DNA of 23,425 nucleotides from a virus. How positions within the stretch are numbered: the first letter of the stretch is position 1; each line of letters opens with the position of its first letter. A program made the translations under genes and the position numbers. Below are positions 15,875 to 23,425 of the stretch, one piece after another. Under the pieces are notes generated by a model. It was not told the DNA's origin. It saw only the letters and a program-made list of their open reading frames with translations, and made no database searches. Location of the stretch: the IMG/VR virus record IMGVR_UViG_3300028556_000038, positions 1 through 23,425 of that record; one strand, given 5' to 3'.

Positions 15875-17113
15875 TTAGCCGCCCATTAGAAGCATATCCA
15901 TTGCTGTTGTAAAACTACTGCCTATTGATTTTGATACAAAGTTTGTTCCATCACTAGTGATAGCATTTCCAGCAGCGCCCGCTGTTACAGGATAGGTCGC
16001 TGTTGAATAAGCAAGCCCTGTTGATGCTGAAGCCAATACTTGAAGTATCTTTCCATCGCCAGAAGCTACCGGTAATCGCGCATTCGTTGTTGTAAAACTA
16101 AATAAATCACCTTTTGTCGTCAAAGGGGAAACTGAAATAGGATTGCCACCAATAGTCGTCGATGCGCTCAAATCAAACGTGGGAGGATTATTGGCTGTTA
16201 AGGTGGCGAATGTTACATAAGCAGCTGTATTCGTATTATATGCTTGTAATAATGCTGTATTGCCCGCACTTGTATTAGTTTGTATTCCTTGTGCTGTAGC
16301 AAATACAATATTGCCCGTCATTGTTCCACCGGTTAATGGTAGAAACGCCCCAGCAGTAGCAGGATTTATTAATACAAAACCACTGTATGTGGAATTGTAC
16401 ATCGCAAAATATTCACCATTAATTACAATAGCACCCGATGGCAACGCAATATTTCCATTCAAAACTAACGGAACTACACCGATTGCATCTACATTAATTG
16501 TTGATGCACCCGTATTAGCATGCGCTGCCTTAAACGAAATCAATGTACCATCACTATACGCAATAGGATTGGTAAGCGTTGTTACAACATAAGCATTAGC
16601 GGCACCTGAATCGATAGCAAAGTTATACACCTGATGAATAATACCGTTCTGAGTGACGATATTAACTGGATTCTGCAATATATAAGCATTCTGTGTTGCA
16701 TTATAGATTAACATTGCCACATTATTGATAAGTAAATCACCGATAGTAATGGGTATTCCGCCATTAAGCTCAATAGGCAATGCACCTAGTCCATTAATAT
16801 TTAATGTAGGCGTCGTTGTCGTACTCGTATGAGTTGGCGTCATTAATATCAAAACATCTTCGGAGTTAGCTAGAAGAGGTGGGTTTAATGCAATAACATA
16901 ATTTGTACCACTTGATCCGGTATCAGTAGCGAAATTAAAAGTTGATGATTGAATCTGCGCAGGAGTAGAAAACTGAGCTGCAAAGTTAACCCAAGTAATA
17001 ACCGCATCATTGCCAGGGCCATATGGGCTACGAGCAAAATAAAGCAAATCTCCCACTTGATTTGTCGTAATGGGATTCGTTAAAAACTTTTGATTCCAAT
17101 TTTCTGCGGCCAT
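15875..17113 (-). CDS. Tail-fibre-like protein with two repeated 90-aa modules, 412 aa
   Basis: The N-terminus (MAAENWNQKFLTNPITTNQV, then GDLLYFARSPYGPGNDAVIT) looks like a virion attachment segment. Two modules of about 90 residues follow: FNFATDTGSSGTNYVIALNP to YILQNP, then YNFAIDSGAANAYVVTTLTN to FVLINP. Both contain a [NT]-[TS]-x-x-x-T-[LI]-N-[IV]-[ND] strand and an LNG turn. Similar modules occur in the 531-aa fibre at 19014. The C-terminal third is stalk-like, with LPLTGGTMTGNIVFA and TKGDLFSFTTTNARL, phrases common in phage fibres. No peptidase or chaperone end is visible. Confidence 0.75.
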   Translation of the reverse strand: MAAENWNQKFLTNPITTNQVGDLLYFARSPYGPGNDAVITWVNFAAQFSTPAQIQSSTFNFATDTGSSGTNYVIALNPPLLANSEDVLILMTPTHTSTTTTPTLNINGLGALPIELNGGIPITIGDLLINNVAMLIYNATQNAYILQNPVNIVTQNGIIHQVYNFAIDSGAANAYVVTTLTNPIAYSDGTLISFKAAHANTGASTINVDAIGVVPLVLNGNIALPSGAIVINGEYFAMYNSTYSGFVLINPATAGAFLPLTGGTMTGNIVFATAQGIQTNTSAGNTALLQAYNTNTAAYVTFATLTANNPPTFDLSASTTIGGNPISVSPLTTKGDLFSFTTTNARLPVASGDGKILQVLASASTGLAYSTATYPVTAGAAGNAITSDGTNFVSKSIGSSFTTAMDMLLMGG

Positions 17114-17116
17114 TGC

Positions 17117-17269
17117 TTAACTCCCTAAAAATAACATCTCAGTGCCATCAAGAAACATCATGTCATCTGTTGAGCTGGTCAAAAACACCATTCCATCCAT
17201 CGTAATAGGCGGAAACGGTGTATACAGTAATCCTATAACCGGCGGATAAAGATGTGTTATATAGTGCAT
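17117..17269 (-). CDS. Hypothetical small virion-operon protein, 50 aa
   Basis: ATG at 17269, preceded by AGGGG, opens a 50-residue frame: MHYITHLYPPVIGLLYTPFP, then PITMDGMVFLTSSTDDMMFL, ending LFLGS. The product has many Met, Phe, Leu and Pro, and the internal near-repeat M-x-x-MVFLTSS / MMFLDG-x-EMLFLGS. It fills the gap between two virion genes exactly. Its role is unknown, perhaps a small structural or fibre-linked peptide. Confidence 0.55.
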   Translation of the reverse strand: MHYITHLYPPVIGLLYTPFPPITMDGMVFLTSSTDDMMFLDGTEMLFLGS

Positions 17270-17277
17270 AATAACCC

Positions 17278-17544
17278 CTAAAACTTAGGCGCTGAACAAT
17301 AGACCATGCTAGTCGCAGTCGTTGTACGCAACGTACCATTTACGGTTCCCGTCGCTAAAACTCTGACGGCAGAAATTGGATTATAGCCAACCGGCGCACT
17401 CGGCACCCACTGGGCAGAACCATCCGGCGCTTCATAAACTAAATCGCCAGAGCCGCCAACCAAGATATAACTTGATGCGAACGGGAAAGCCTTACCAGCC
17501 GTAACCGTATCCGAATAACTAAACGTAAATCCCAACGTAACCAT
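17278..17544 (-). CDS. Hypothetical small virion protein, 88 aa
   Basis: I start it at 17544 (MVTLGFTFSYSDTVTAGKAF), because GGGAG precedes that ATG and it begins just after the TerL stop; the frame stays open further upstream to 17619, inside TerL. The 88-residue product is beta-rich (SSYILVGGSGDLVYEAPDGS, then NGTLRTTTATSMVYCSAPKF) with a QWVPSAPVGYNPI turn. The VRVLATGTVNGTLRTTTATSMVYC strand pair resembles head or tail decoration proteins. Virion location is inferred from the operon. Confidence 0.6.
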   Translation of the reverse strand: MVTLGFTFSYSDTVTAGKAFPFASSYILVGGSGDLVYEAPDGSAQWVPSAPVGYNPISAVRVLATGTVNGTLRTTTATSMVYCSAPKF

Positions 17545-17554
17545 AAATTTCTCC

Positions 17555-19012
17555 CTATTGAGGATTAATATAAACCACTTCTGCCGATCTTTCATTAAGC
17601 ATATTGCCATCAATCGCAAGCGTCATTGTTTGAAAAGAATCTACCCCATGCGATGCCCAGTCATGCTTAGGGTCATCCTTAAACATACCAGCCTTGGTGT
17701 CATATTCTTTCGAGTAGTTAGATAAGCAATCCAGTAAACGCTGGGTTTGCTCTTTGTTAAACAAGGTGCGGTATAGCATCCGTCGCATTGACTGAATGGC
17801 ATTAAACTTGCTCACAGGGCGTGGCACAATATAGACGCGATAACCAAGGTCACGGCCGAAATCAACGACATTCTTACCTGATCCGAATTCTTTCTTCACG
17901 CCATCATGAGGACTATAAATAGATTGGAACGATAACCCATGTTTAACACAAACTGATTCTGCCCACCTTACATAATATTCGAACATCTTATTATTGTTTT
18001 CCATGTAAGCGATAACATGAGGTTTACCCATATGATCCATCTGAGCAAGCAATATAGAAGATGGATCGCGCACCCCAATATCCATAAAAGCGCGCACCGG
18101 TCTATCCGGCAACATAAGCTGGCTAACAATACGTTTCTCTTGGAAAATCACATTCATCTCATTAGCAAAATAAAGCGTCTCTTCGTTCAGCTTAACAACA
18201 GAATAGTATTCTTGCTGAATCATGAATTCAGGCATGCCAGAGCGCCTGTCATCTTCAATCATCGCATCAGTTACATAACGCTCGCCAGCTTCATCAACCA
18301 AGCTTTCAACACTATCAACCCGGCAATACCAATCCGGATTATTCTTAACGTTCATCATATAATGATAGGCATGGTTCATACCATTAAAGGTCGTCTGCAA
18401 AATAAACCACCCACGGTTCTGTCTAAATACCGGCATTAAGATATGAAGCACTCTAGGATCTGAGAACGCATACTCAGAGAATACACAACCTCGTACGTTC
18501 ACACCTCGAAGTTTATCAGGATCAATGTCCGATCCAATCACACGAATAACCGAACCATTACTTAATTTGATAGACATATCTTGGTTATTGATTCCAGCAA
18601 TAAAACGCTTAGGAATCATATCAAGGAATTTAAGACTTTCTCCGCCATCTAAACTAATAGCACCTTCCCATAACACAATCCTTGCGCGAACGTTAGTAGG
18701 ATATATCATCATGTATAAACCTGGCGCCTCAATCGCACCTTGTAAAATCATATTCCATGATTCGACTTCCTTTCCTGATCGGCGAGGTCTAACAAGAAAA
18801 AACCGCGATATACCCTCTACAAATAGTTTACGCTGAACATCGCATTGATAAGGTCGAAATGGTAATACAGGAAGCCGTTCTACCGTATCATCATAAAAGC
18901 TAACCACGAGATTGCCATCATCATCTCGTTCACAATAATAATCGCTAGCATCTTGGATATCCGCCAATTCTGTTAAACGCTTTAATTCGCCTTCCAGTGA
19001 GCGTAAGCTCAT
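17555..19012 (-). CDS. Terminase large subunit (ATPase/nuclease)
   Basis: This 485-residue protein would pump and cut DNA during capsid filling. The ATPase part shows a deviant Walker A VRPRRSGKE (about residues 74-82, Lys81), a Walker B with catalytic Glu in GCVFSEYAFSD (Glu180), and the coupling motif LQTTFNG near 205-211. The nuclease part has the three acidic positions of the RNase H-like fold: AFMDIGVRDPSS (Asp311), SPHDG (Asp370) and KHDWASHGVDSFQ (Asp451, Asp458). Length is normal for TerL. The small-subunit candidate lies far off at 1144, with fibres on both sides here, an unusual order. It starts after a 1-base gap from the tail fibre. Confidence 0.92.
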   Translation of the reverse strand: MSLRSLEGELKRLTELADIQDASDYYCERDDDGNLVVSFYDDTVERLPVLPFRPYQCDVQRKLFVEGISRFFLVRPRRSGKEVESWNMILQGAIEAPGLYMMIYPTNVRARIVLWEGAISLDGGESLKFLDMIPKRFIAGINNQDMSIKLSNGSVIRVIGSDIDPDKLRGVNVRGCVFSEYAFSDPRVLHILMPVFRQNRGWFILQTTFNGMNHAYHYMMNVKNNPDWYCRVDSVESLVDEAGERYVTDAMIEDDRRSGMPEFMIQQEYYSVVKLNEETLYFANEMNVIFQEKRIVSQLMLPDRPVRAFMDIGVRDPSSILLAQMDHMGKPHVIAYMENNNKMFEYYVRWAESVCVKHGLSFQSIYSPHDGVKKEFGSGKNVVDFGRDLGYRVYIVPRPVSKFNAIQSMRRMLYRTLFNKEQTQRLLDCLSNYSKEYDTKAGMFKDDPKHDWASHGVDSFQTMTLAIDGNMLNERSAEVVYINPQ

Positions 19013-19013
19013 T

Positions 19014-20609
19014 TTAATATCCCATTACAACGACTCTAAATGATGATGTATTAGTTGACCCAGCCGTGTTAATTACATTTAACTTTGTATTATTTGAGGC
19101 GCCCTCATTAACACTAGCAATAGCATATTGCGCAGGATTTGTAAGCTGAGAGGTAACGGCATATCCAAAAAATGCATTAGGAAATGGAATAGGAAAAGTA
19201 AAATTAGCATTCCCACTAACAGTTATTGGCGATGTAAATCCCCATTGAATTATCAAACCGCCTGGAAGTTGAATATACCCACCTCCCACATTATAACCAG
19301 ACGCTAATCCTGCTGGCGTAACCGGTAAATTAGCCACCGTGCCAGCTAATACTTGAGCGCTAGTTGCAAATACCCTAGCAGGATTTAATAATTGAATATT
19401 AGCACCATCATAAACAAATTCTGCAATCATACCGACATATAATTCATTACCAATCAATGCACCGCCATTAGGAAGAACAACTGCTTTGGCTGTTAATCCA
19501 TTAATGGCAATCGTTGTGGCACCTGTATTGGTGTTAGCTATTTTAACTAACATCACCGGATATCCAGCATTGTAAATAGCAAGTGCAGGATTTAAATTTA
19601 CCGTAATCGTATTGGCTGCAACGGATGTATCAACGCCATAATAGGGTTGCGCAACATCAAGCAATAACATTTGTGTTCCATCATATTGCATCTCAGCAAT
19701 TTGCCCAGCAACTAAATCACCAGGCTGTAACGCAATACTTGCAGTACGTTTAATGTTAACTGTTCCTGCTGAGCTAATCGCAAGCGTTGCAGCCGCAGTA
19801 TTAGTATGATTGACCAATACCCTAACAATCATTCCTTTTTGATAAGCAGAAAATGCACTGGTAAGCGCAACGTTAAAAGTTAGCGCATTAACTGCGCCCG
19901 TATCCACCCCATATATATTTGAAGTATTAAGATATTTTGCTAATGTTTCACCCGTCTGTGAATTTTGATCAAAGTAACCTACTAATGATGTACCATCTCC
20001 ACCCGCTGTCTGGCTTGCTAATTGACCGCGTAAAGTGCTACTACTGGGATTCTCCTCAATAACGGCCGCTACAATCTGGCCACCTTGGCTAATCCATACT
20101 TGATTATCTATGTTGGTCAGCAATGGTAAGATATTATTAACCTGTGTAGGTAAATAAGTGTCAACCACGTATTGAAGCGCACGACTAATACTGCCGGTTG
20201 AACCTGCATTAATCGTAAAAGTTCCCTGCATTTGCTGTAGTATTAAAATAATACGCTGGAACGCATTATCTAAACTCTGCCCATTAAATGTTTGCGCATC
20301 ATTAAACTGGGTTGTAATGGATACTTGCATGTTTCTTGATAACGTAATGATTGACCCAATAGCAGGCGCAGTATTAAATATCACTGTGCCACCCGCTGTC
20401 ACACCCACACCCGTAACCGTATAACTTGTATAAGGAACTAAATCCGCAACAGGATTTGCCGCTTGATTAGGCGGCGTCACATATACGGCAATATCAGAGT
20501 TTGCAGAATTTGCCTGCAAAATAAGAAATGAATAGGTATAGGTCGTTGTTACGCCATCAGCTACATATTGATTAATGGTTCCTTGTTGCGGGGTTATAAC
20601 TTGGGTCAT
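19014..20609 (-). CDS. T7-type tail fibre with repeated modules, 531 aa
   Basis: Residues 1-140 match the T7 gp17-type N-terminal domain that fixes fibres to the tail tube: a start with YVADGVTTTYTYSFLILQ, then YTVTGVGVTAGGTVIFNTAP, and NGQSLDNAFQRIILILQQM. A coiled or linker part follows, then at least two modules of about 90 residues (YGVDTGAVNALTFNVALTSA to MLLLDVA; YGVDTSVAANTITVNLNPAL to IQLLNPA), each with a N-T-x-x-x-T-[LI]-A-I strand and an A-E-[MF]-x-YDG-[TA] end. The last 90 residues (GGGYIQLPGGLIIQWGFTSP, then FPNAFFGYAVTSQLTNPAQY) form a known fibre tip type with I-x-W-G strands. Receptor binding is likely. Confidence 0.85.
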   Translation of the reverse strand: MTQVITPQQGTINQYVADGVTTTYTYSFLILQANSANSDIAVYVTPPNQAANPVADLVPYTSYTVTGVGVTAGGTVIFNTAPAIGSIITLSRNMQVSITTQFNDAQTFNGQSLDNAFQRIILILQQMQGTFTINAGSTGSISRALQYVVDTYLPTQVNNILPLLTNIDNQVWISQGGQIVAAVIEENPSSSTLRGQLASQTAGGDGTSLVGYFDQNSQTGETLAKYLNTSNIYGVDTGAVNALTFNVALTSAFSAYQKGMIVRVLVNHTNTAAATLAISSAGTVNIKRTASIALQPGDLVAGQIAEMQYDGTQMLLLDVAQPYYGVDTSVAANTITVNLNPALAIYNAGYPVMLVKIANTNTGATTIAINGLTAKAVVLPNGGALIGNELYVGMIAEFVYDGANIQLLNPARVFATSAQVLAGTVANLPVTPAGLASGYNVGGGYIQLPGGLIIQWGFTSPITVSGNANFTFPIPFPNAFFGYAVTSQLTNPAQYAIASVNEGASNNTKLNVINTAGSTNTSSFRVVVMGY

Positions 20610-20612
20610 GTT

Positions 20613-23066
20613 CTATGCTCCGTATAATTGATGTTGGCCAGGCGCTAAATACGATTTGTCGCCAAGCATCTCACGTAACCAAGGCGCAATAAATGGCACA
20701 GAATCCATTGGCAATAATGAACGCATAGCCTTTTTAAATCGTTTCTGAGCATTATCAGGATCACCCGTCGCAAGCGACAATGCGCTAGACAACATATTAG
20801 CGACTAATCCCATGCTGGGTGACCTTGCAATACTAAATAATAAATCTTGATTCTGATTCTTTTTATCGAGAATGCTTAAGAATATCCCGAGTCCTGGCAA
20901 TGCCATACCTATCCAAAACTTAGGATCATCCATATCAGGCAATGATTTTCCCTGCACAAAATAACCAAGCCATGTCGATAAAAATGATAATGGCATCGTC
21001 ATTGCCATCAGACGCGTGGCAAATGCCAATTTCTGCACCTTGGTATCTGCATTCTGCAAACCTTGCATCCATACCCGATCAATAAAGTTATGCGGATAAC
21101 TCTTAAAGTGAGTTATTATACGCCAGAACTCACCCTGCAACGTACCAGGCAAACTATTGCCGAACATGTTAGCCTTGGTAAAGGCGCCTGGGTTAAGGAT
21201 GGAGTTTTCCGCCGCCACGTCAAACATCGAATAAACTTTTCTATAGAGGTCATTCTTGATCGATACAAGTGATCCTTTACCACCAGTTTTATTAAAGTAC
21301 TCTCGTAATTCAGCATCAGTTAATCTGTCCACATTCTCTAATGTAAATAAATTCTTCTCAGTCTTTCCGCGCAATAATTCCCACTCATGCTCAGATATGT
21401 TATGGTTATCTAATTGCTTGCGTAAATGCTTATTCAATTGCTCCCAAGACTTACTAGAATTTCTACCCAGATTATCTGCCATAAGATGTAGTACGCTTAT
21501 TTTGTTACCCTTATCCATTGCCTCAGTCTGGAAAAACTTAAATGCACCGGACGCCACTCTATTCATTACATCGCCAACATTCTGAGCATCCATCATATTA
21601 GCCATATAGCCGATATGCGTATCAACCATTAATTTATATTGCCGAGCAATTTCTACACGTTCAGGAAACGCAAGCTCCCCCATTTTATTGTTAAACATAT
21701 TGGCTAACATATAGCCGAAAGAGGCAAATCTATTCTTGCCAAATCGACCAATATATTCCGCCATGTGCGCCGTATCTGAAAGACTACTTAATGTGATTCT
21801 TGCAGCACTAATGGCTGACGTATAGCCTCGAAGTGATGCCATAAAATTGCTAGCTTCTGGCCTTACCGAGCTGGGAGAGGCGCCCAATAGATTCTTAAAC
21901 GTAAAGTCATTTCTAGTCATCCAAGATTGCATTGTTTGAAGTTTTGATAACTTTACACCAATCTTGGATTGCAACTTATTCAAATCTAAATACATCGAGC
22001 TAGGATTGTCACCAAAGAAGTCAGCCATGCCAATCTTGCCACCTGAGCGCATCATATCGGCCTGTAATGCGGCTTGCAGACTGCCACGCCCATACTTCTC
22101 GTTATATTCGCCCCATGAACGCCAATCCTTGAATAATAGACGCATACGCATCTTATTCTTAACCGCTTCACGGTCATTCGCTACAAATGACTTAGTAAAT
22201 AGTTCATTCTTACCCGTCGTAATGTTATCAAATACGCGCTCCAACACTTCATCGACGTACTTCATATCAAGTTTGCCATCAGCTAACCATGCCTTAGCAT
22301 TCGATTGAAACATCACCTCTAAATCAAGTTTAGGTTTAATGTAATTGATCCACGCCATCTTGGGTTCAATCGTAGTTTTAATTCCATTCATTAGGTTTTT
22401 AGCCGTCTGAACAAGATTACTTCCACCGCTAATCATCTTAGTAGCATCGTGATTATGGTCTAAATACTTGTATTGGCTAATATGCTCAATCGATAAAGCC
22501 CCCGATCGTACTGATTCTGCATTACGCATATCGCGGTATTTGTTGAGCAAATCCGCCATTTCTTTAGCCATGGGCGTCGATGTTTTGCCATCTAGTGCGT
22601 CATAGGTCGCAATATCGTTATTCTTGTTAAACAAATGAGCTTCACGCTCTTTCGTCCAATCCTTATTGTAAATAACCCGAGATAATAGCGCTCTGGCCGT
22701 ACTCTGGGCGACTTGTACCGTATTCCCCACACTTTTGCCACGGGGAGTTAAAAGGCGCTCCATATTGGACTTACCCGATTCCAATAACTTCGCATGTTCC
22801 TGGAATTTGCGGATATTCTCAGCTTTCTTCGTACAATCGTCAAACAAGAAGGCTAACTTCTCGTTATTCACTTCCTGCATCGCACGCTTAATAGCGGCCT
22901 GTCCCGTTACATCCTGATAAGTGGCTGCCCGTCTCTTAACTTCCGTCACGTAATCTTGCAATTCATCACGCGTAAATAACGTGAGCGTCTTCTCGCCTAA
23001 TGCTAGGCAATCTTCGGCACTCATGCCCGAACCGGTACCCTTATCGACTTTAGGTTTAGCCATCAT
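20613..23066 (-). CDS. Large virion-associated protein, possible internal or ejection protein, 817 aa
   Basis: The 817-residue protein is mainly helical. Marks that recall large phage internal virion proteins are TLSSLSDTAHMAEYIGRF (about residue 425), FKFFQTEAMDKGNKISVLHL (about residue 510), and, in the last quarter, EFWRIITHFKSYPHNFIDRV, a segment like the R-F-xx-x-x-FKS[FY]P motif of such proteins. Hydrophobic stretches follow (MAMTMPLSFLSTWLGYFVQG, WIGMALPGLGIFLSIL, MGLVANMLSSALSLA), which could enter the host membrane during DNA ejection. No lysozyme or transglycosylase motif is seen. The start overlaps the upstream stop as ATGA; a second Met follows directly. The function is inferred by resemblance. 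Confidence 0.65.
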   Translation of the reverse strand: MMAKPKVDKGTGSGMSAEDCLALGEKTLTLFTRDELQDYVTEVKRRAATYQDVTGQAAIKRAMQEVNNEKLAFLFDDCTKKAENIRKFQEHAKLLESGKSNMERLLTPRGKSVGNTVQVAQSTARALLSRVIYNKDWTKEREAHLFNKNNDIATYDALDGKTSTPMAKEMADLLNKYRDMRNAESVRSGALSIEHISQYKYLDHNHDATKMISGGSNLVQTAKNLMNGIKTTIEPKMAWINYIKPKLDLEVMFQSNAKAWLADGKLDMKYVDEVLERVFDNITTGKNELFTKSFVANDREAVKNKMRMRLLFKDWRSWGEYNEKYGRGSLQAALQADMMRSGGKIGMADFFGDNPSSMYLDLNKLQSKIGVKLSKLQTMQSWMTRNDFTFKNLLGASPSSVRPEASNFMASLRGYTSAISAARITLSSLSDTAHMAEYIGRFGKNRFASFGYMLANMFNNKMGELAFPERVEIARQYKLMVDTHIGYMANMMDAQNVGDVMNRVASGAFKFFQTEAMDKGNKISVLHLMADNLGRNSSKSWEQLNKHLRKQLDNHNISEHEWELLRGKTEKNLFTLENVDRLTDAELREYFNKTGGKGSLVSIKNDLYRKVYSMFDVAAENSILNPGAFTKANMFGNSLPGTLQGEFWRIITHFKSYPHNFIDRVWMQGLQNADTKVQKLAFATRLMAMTMPLSFLSTWLGYFVQGKSLPDMDDPKFWIGMALPGLGIFLSILDKKNQNQDLLFSIARSPSMGLVANMLSSALSLATGDPDNAQKRFKKAMRSLLPMDSVPFIAPWLREMLGDKSYLAPGQHQLYGA

Positions 23067-23425
23067 AGCCCCTTGTAACAGTTAACCATATCGGCTAACG
23101 GATCTTCGTTGTCTTTAAATTGGTTATATCTTTCCGCCGCAAAGTTAAAGTTATCCTTTAGATTTTCTGCTGTCTTCTCTTGGCTCACTTCTTCCGTTAA
23201 TTCATTAAGCGATTCATCAGCATCAGCCGGTAACTTCTTCTCTTTATCTAAAATAGACTTACTATCTTTTTCAGTCAGTTCTTTTCCGCTATAACTAGAT
23301 TCGCCATCGAATCGTGTGAGTTGATCAATTCGCTCTTTGAGATAATTATTAACGCGATCTTGATTTGCAAAACGATCAATATTAGCGTTGAGAGCATCAA
23401 CAAAAGCTTGAGCAACGTCTCTAAA
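23063..23425 (-). CDS. Acidic virion-operon protein, 5' end outside window
   Basis: An open frame enters from the right edge and ends at 23063, giving the last 120 residues. It is rich in Glu, Asp, Lys and Asn, with helical stretches (NNYLKERIDQLTRFDGESSY, LNELTEEVSQEKTAENLKDN, FNFAAERYNQFKDNEDPLAD). No domain is visible in this part. The TGA overlaps the 817-aa protein's ATG (ATGA). It may be an internal virion or scaffold-like protein; the rest of the gene is needed to say. Confidence 0.65.
   Translation of the reverse strand, partial: FRDVAQAFVDALNANIDRFANQDRVNNYLKERIDQLTRFDGESSYSGKELTEKDSKSILDKEKKLPADADESLNELTEEVSQEKTAENLKDNFNFAAERYNQFKDNEDPLADMVNCYKGL

Noticed and set aside
18017-18439. 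Plus-strand frame of 140 codons within the large terminase gene
   Set aside because: Antisense shadow of TerL; composition is not protein-like and no start signal is present.

Overview
The window is part of a tailed-phage or prophage genome, most like a podovirus of a Gram-negative host. No bacterial housekeeping gene is visible. The virion genes include a T7-type tail-fibre N-terminus, a large subunit terminase, a large virion-associated protein and several low-complexity fibre proteins. Both early and late modules are dense with very small genes, many joined by 4-base ATGA stop/start overlaps. The host genus cannot be read from the sequence.

Layout, left to right. (1) 1-1653, minus strand: a tight late operon headed by a small-terminase-like gene, with a 59-aa gene nested out of frame in its 3' end. 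(2) 1699-3496, plus strand: a candidate promoter, then eight small accessory genes (membrane, Cys-rich and unknown). (3) 3420-7066, minus strand: small genes, a T4-type lysozyme, a VRR-NUC nuclease, then a lambda P-like and O-like replication pair. The O-like gene carries clustered TCACC/GGTGA palindromes that look like the replication origin. (4) 7145-8759, plus strand: seven small early-type genes, including a DUF3310 protein. (5) 8761-10238: about 1.5 kb without a credible gene. It is a string of about 14 structured RNA modules, each closed by its own terminal helix, most separated by a repeated A/U-rich linker (core AAAGAATTAT). Several modules end in a tRNA T-arm-like hairpin, one folds as a complete tRNA-like cloverleaf, and two or three can form pseudoknots. 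This is the main discovery candidate. (6) 10258-11725: a zinc-ribbon protein (plus), a collagen-like protein (minus) and an XRE-type regulator (minus). (7) 11775-13961, plus strand: a strong promoter, then an unknown protein, a Sak4-like ATPase, an SSB-like protein and two small genes. (8) 13958-23425, minus strand: the virion operon, read leftward from the right edge: partial acidic protein, 817-aa virion-associated protein, T7-type tail fibre, TerL, and a run of fibre or decoration proteins.

How it may work together: the XRE regulator probably sits on paired operators between itself and the Sak4/SSB operon. The O/P-like pair would load the host helicase at the origin inside the O-like gene. 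Sak4 and the SSB-like protein would support recombination. The minus-strand operons build the virion and lyse the cell. The RNA string follows the last gene of the 7145-8759 operon with almost no gap, so it is probably part of that early transcript and may be cut at its linkers. Its function is unknown.
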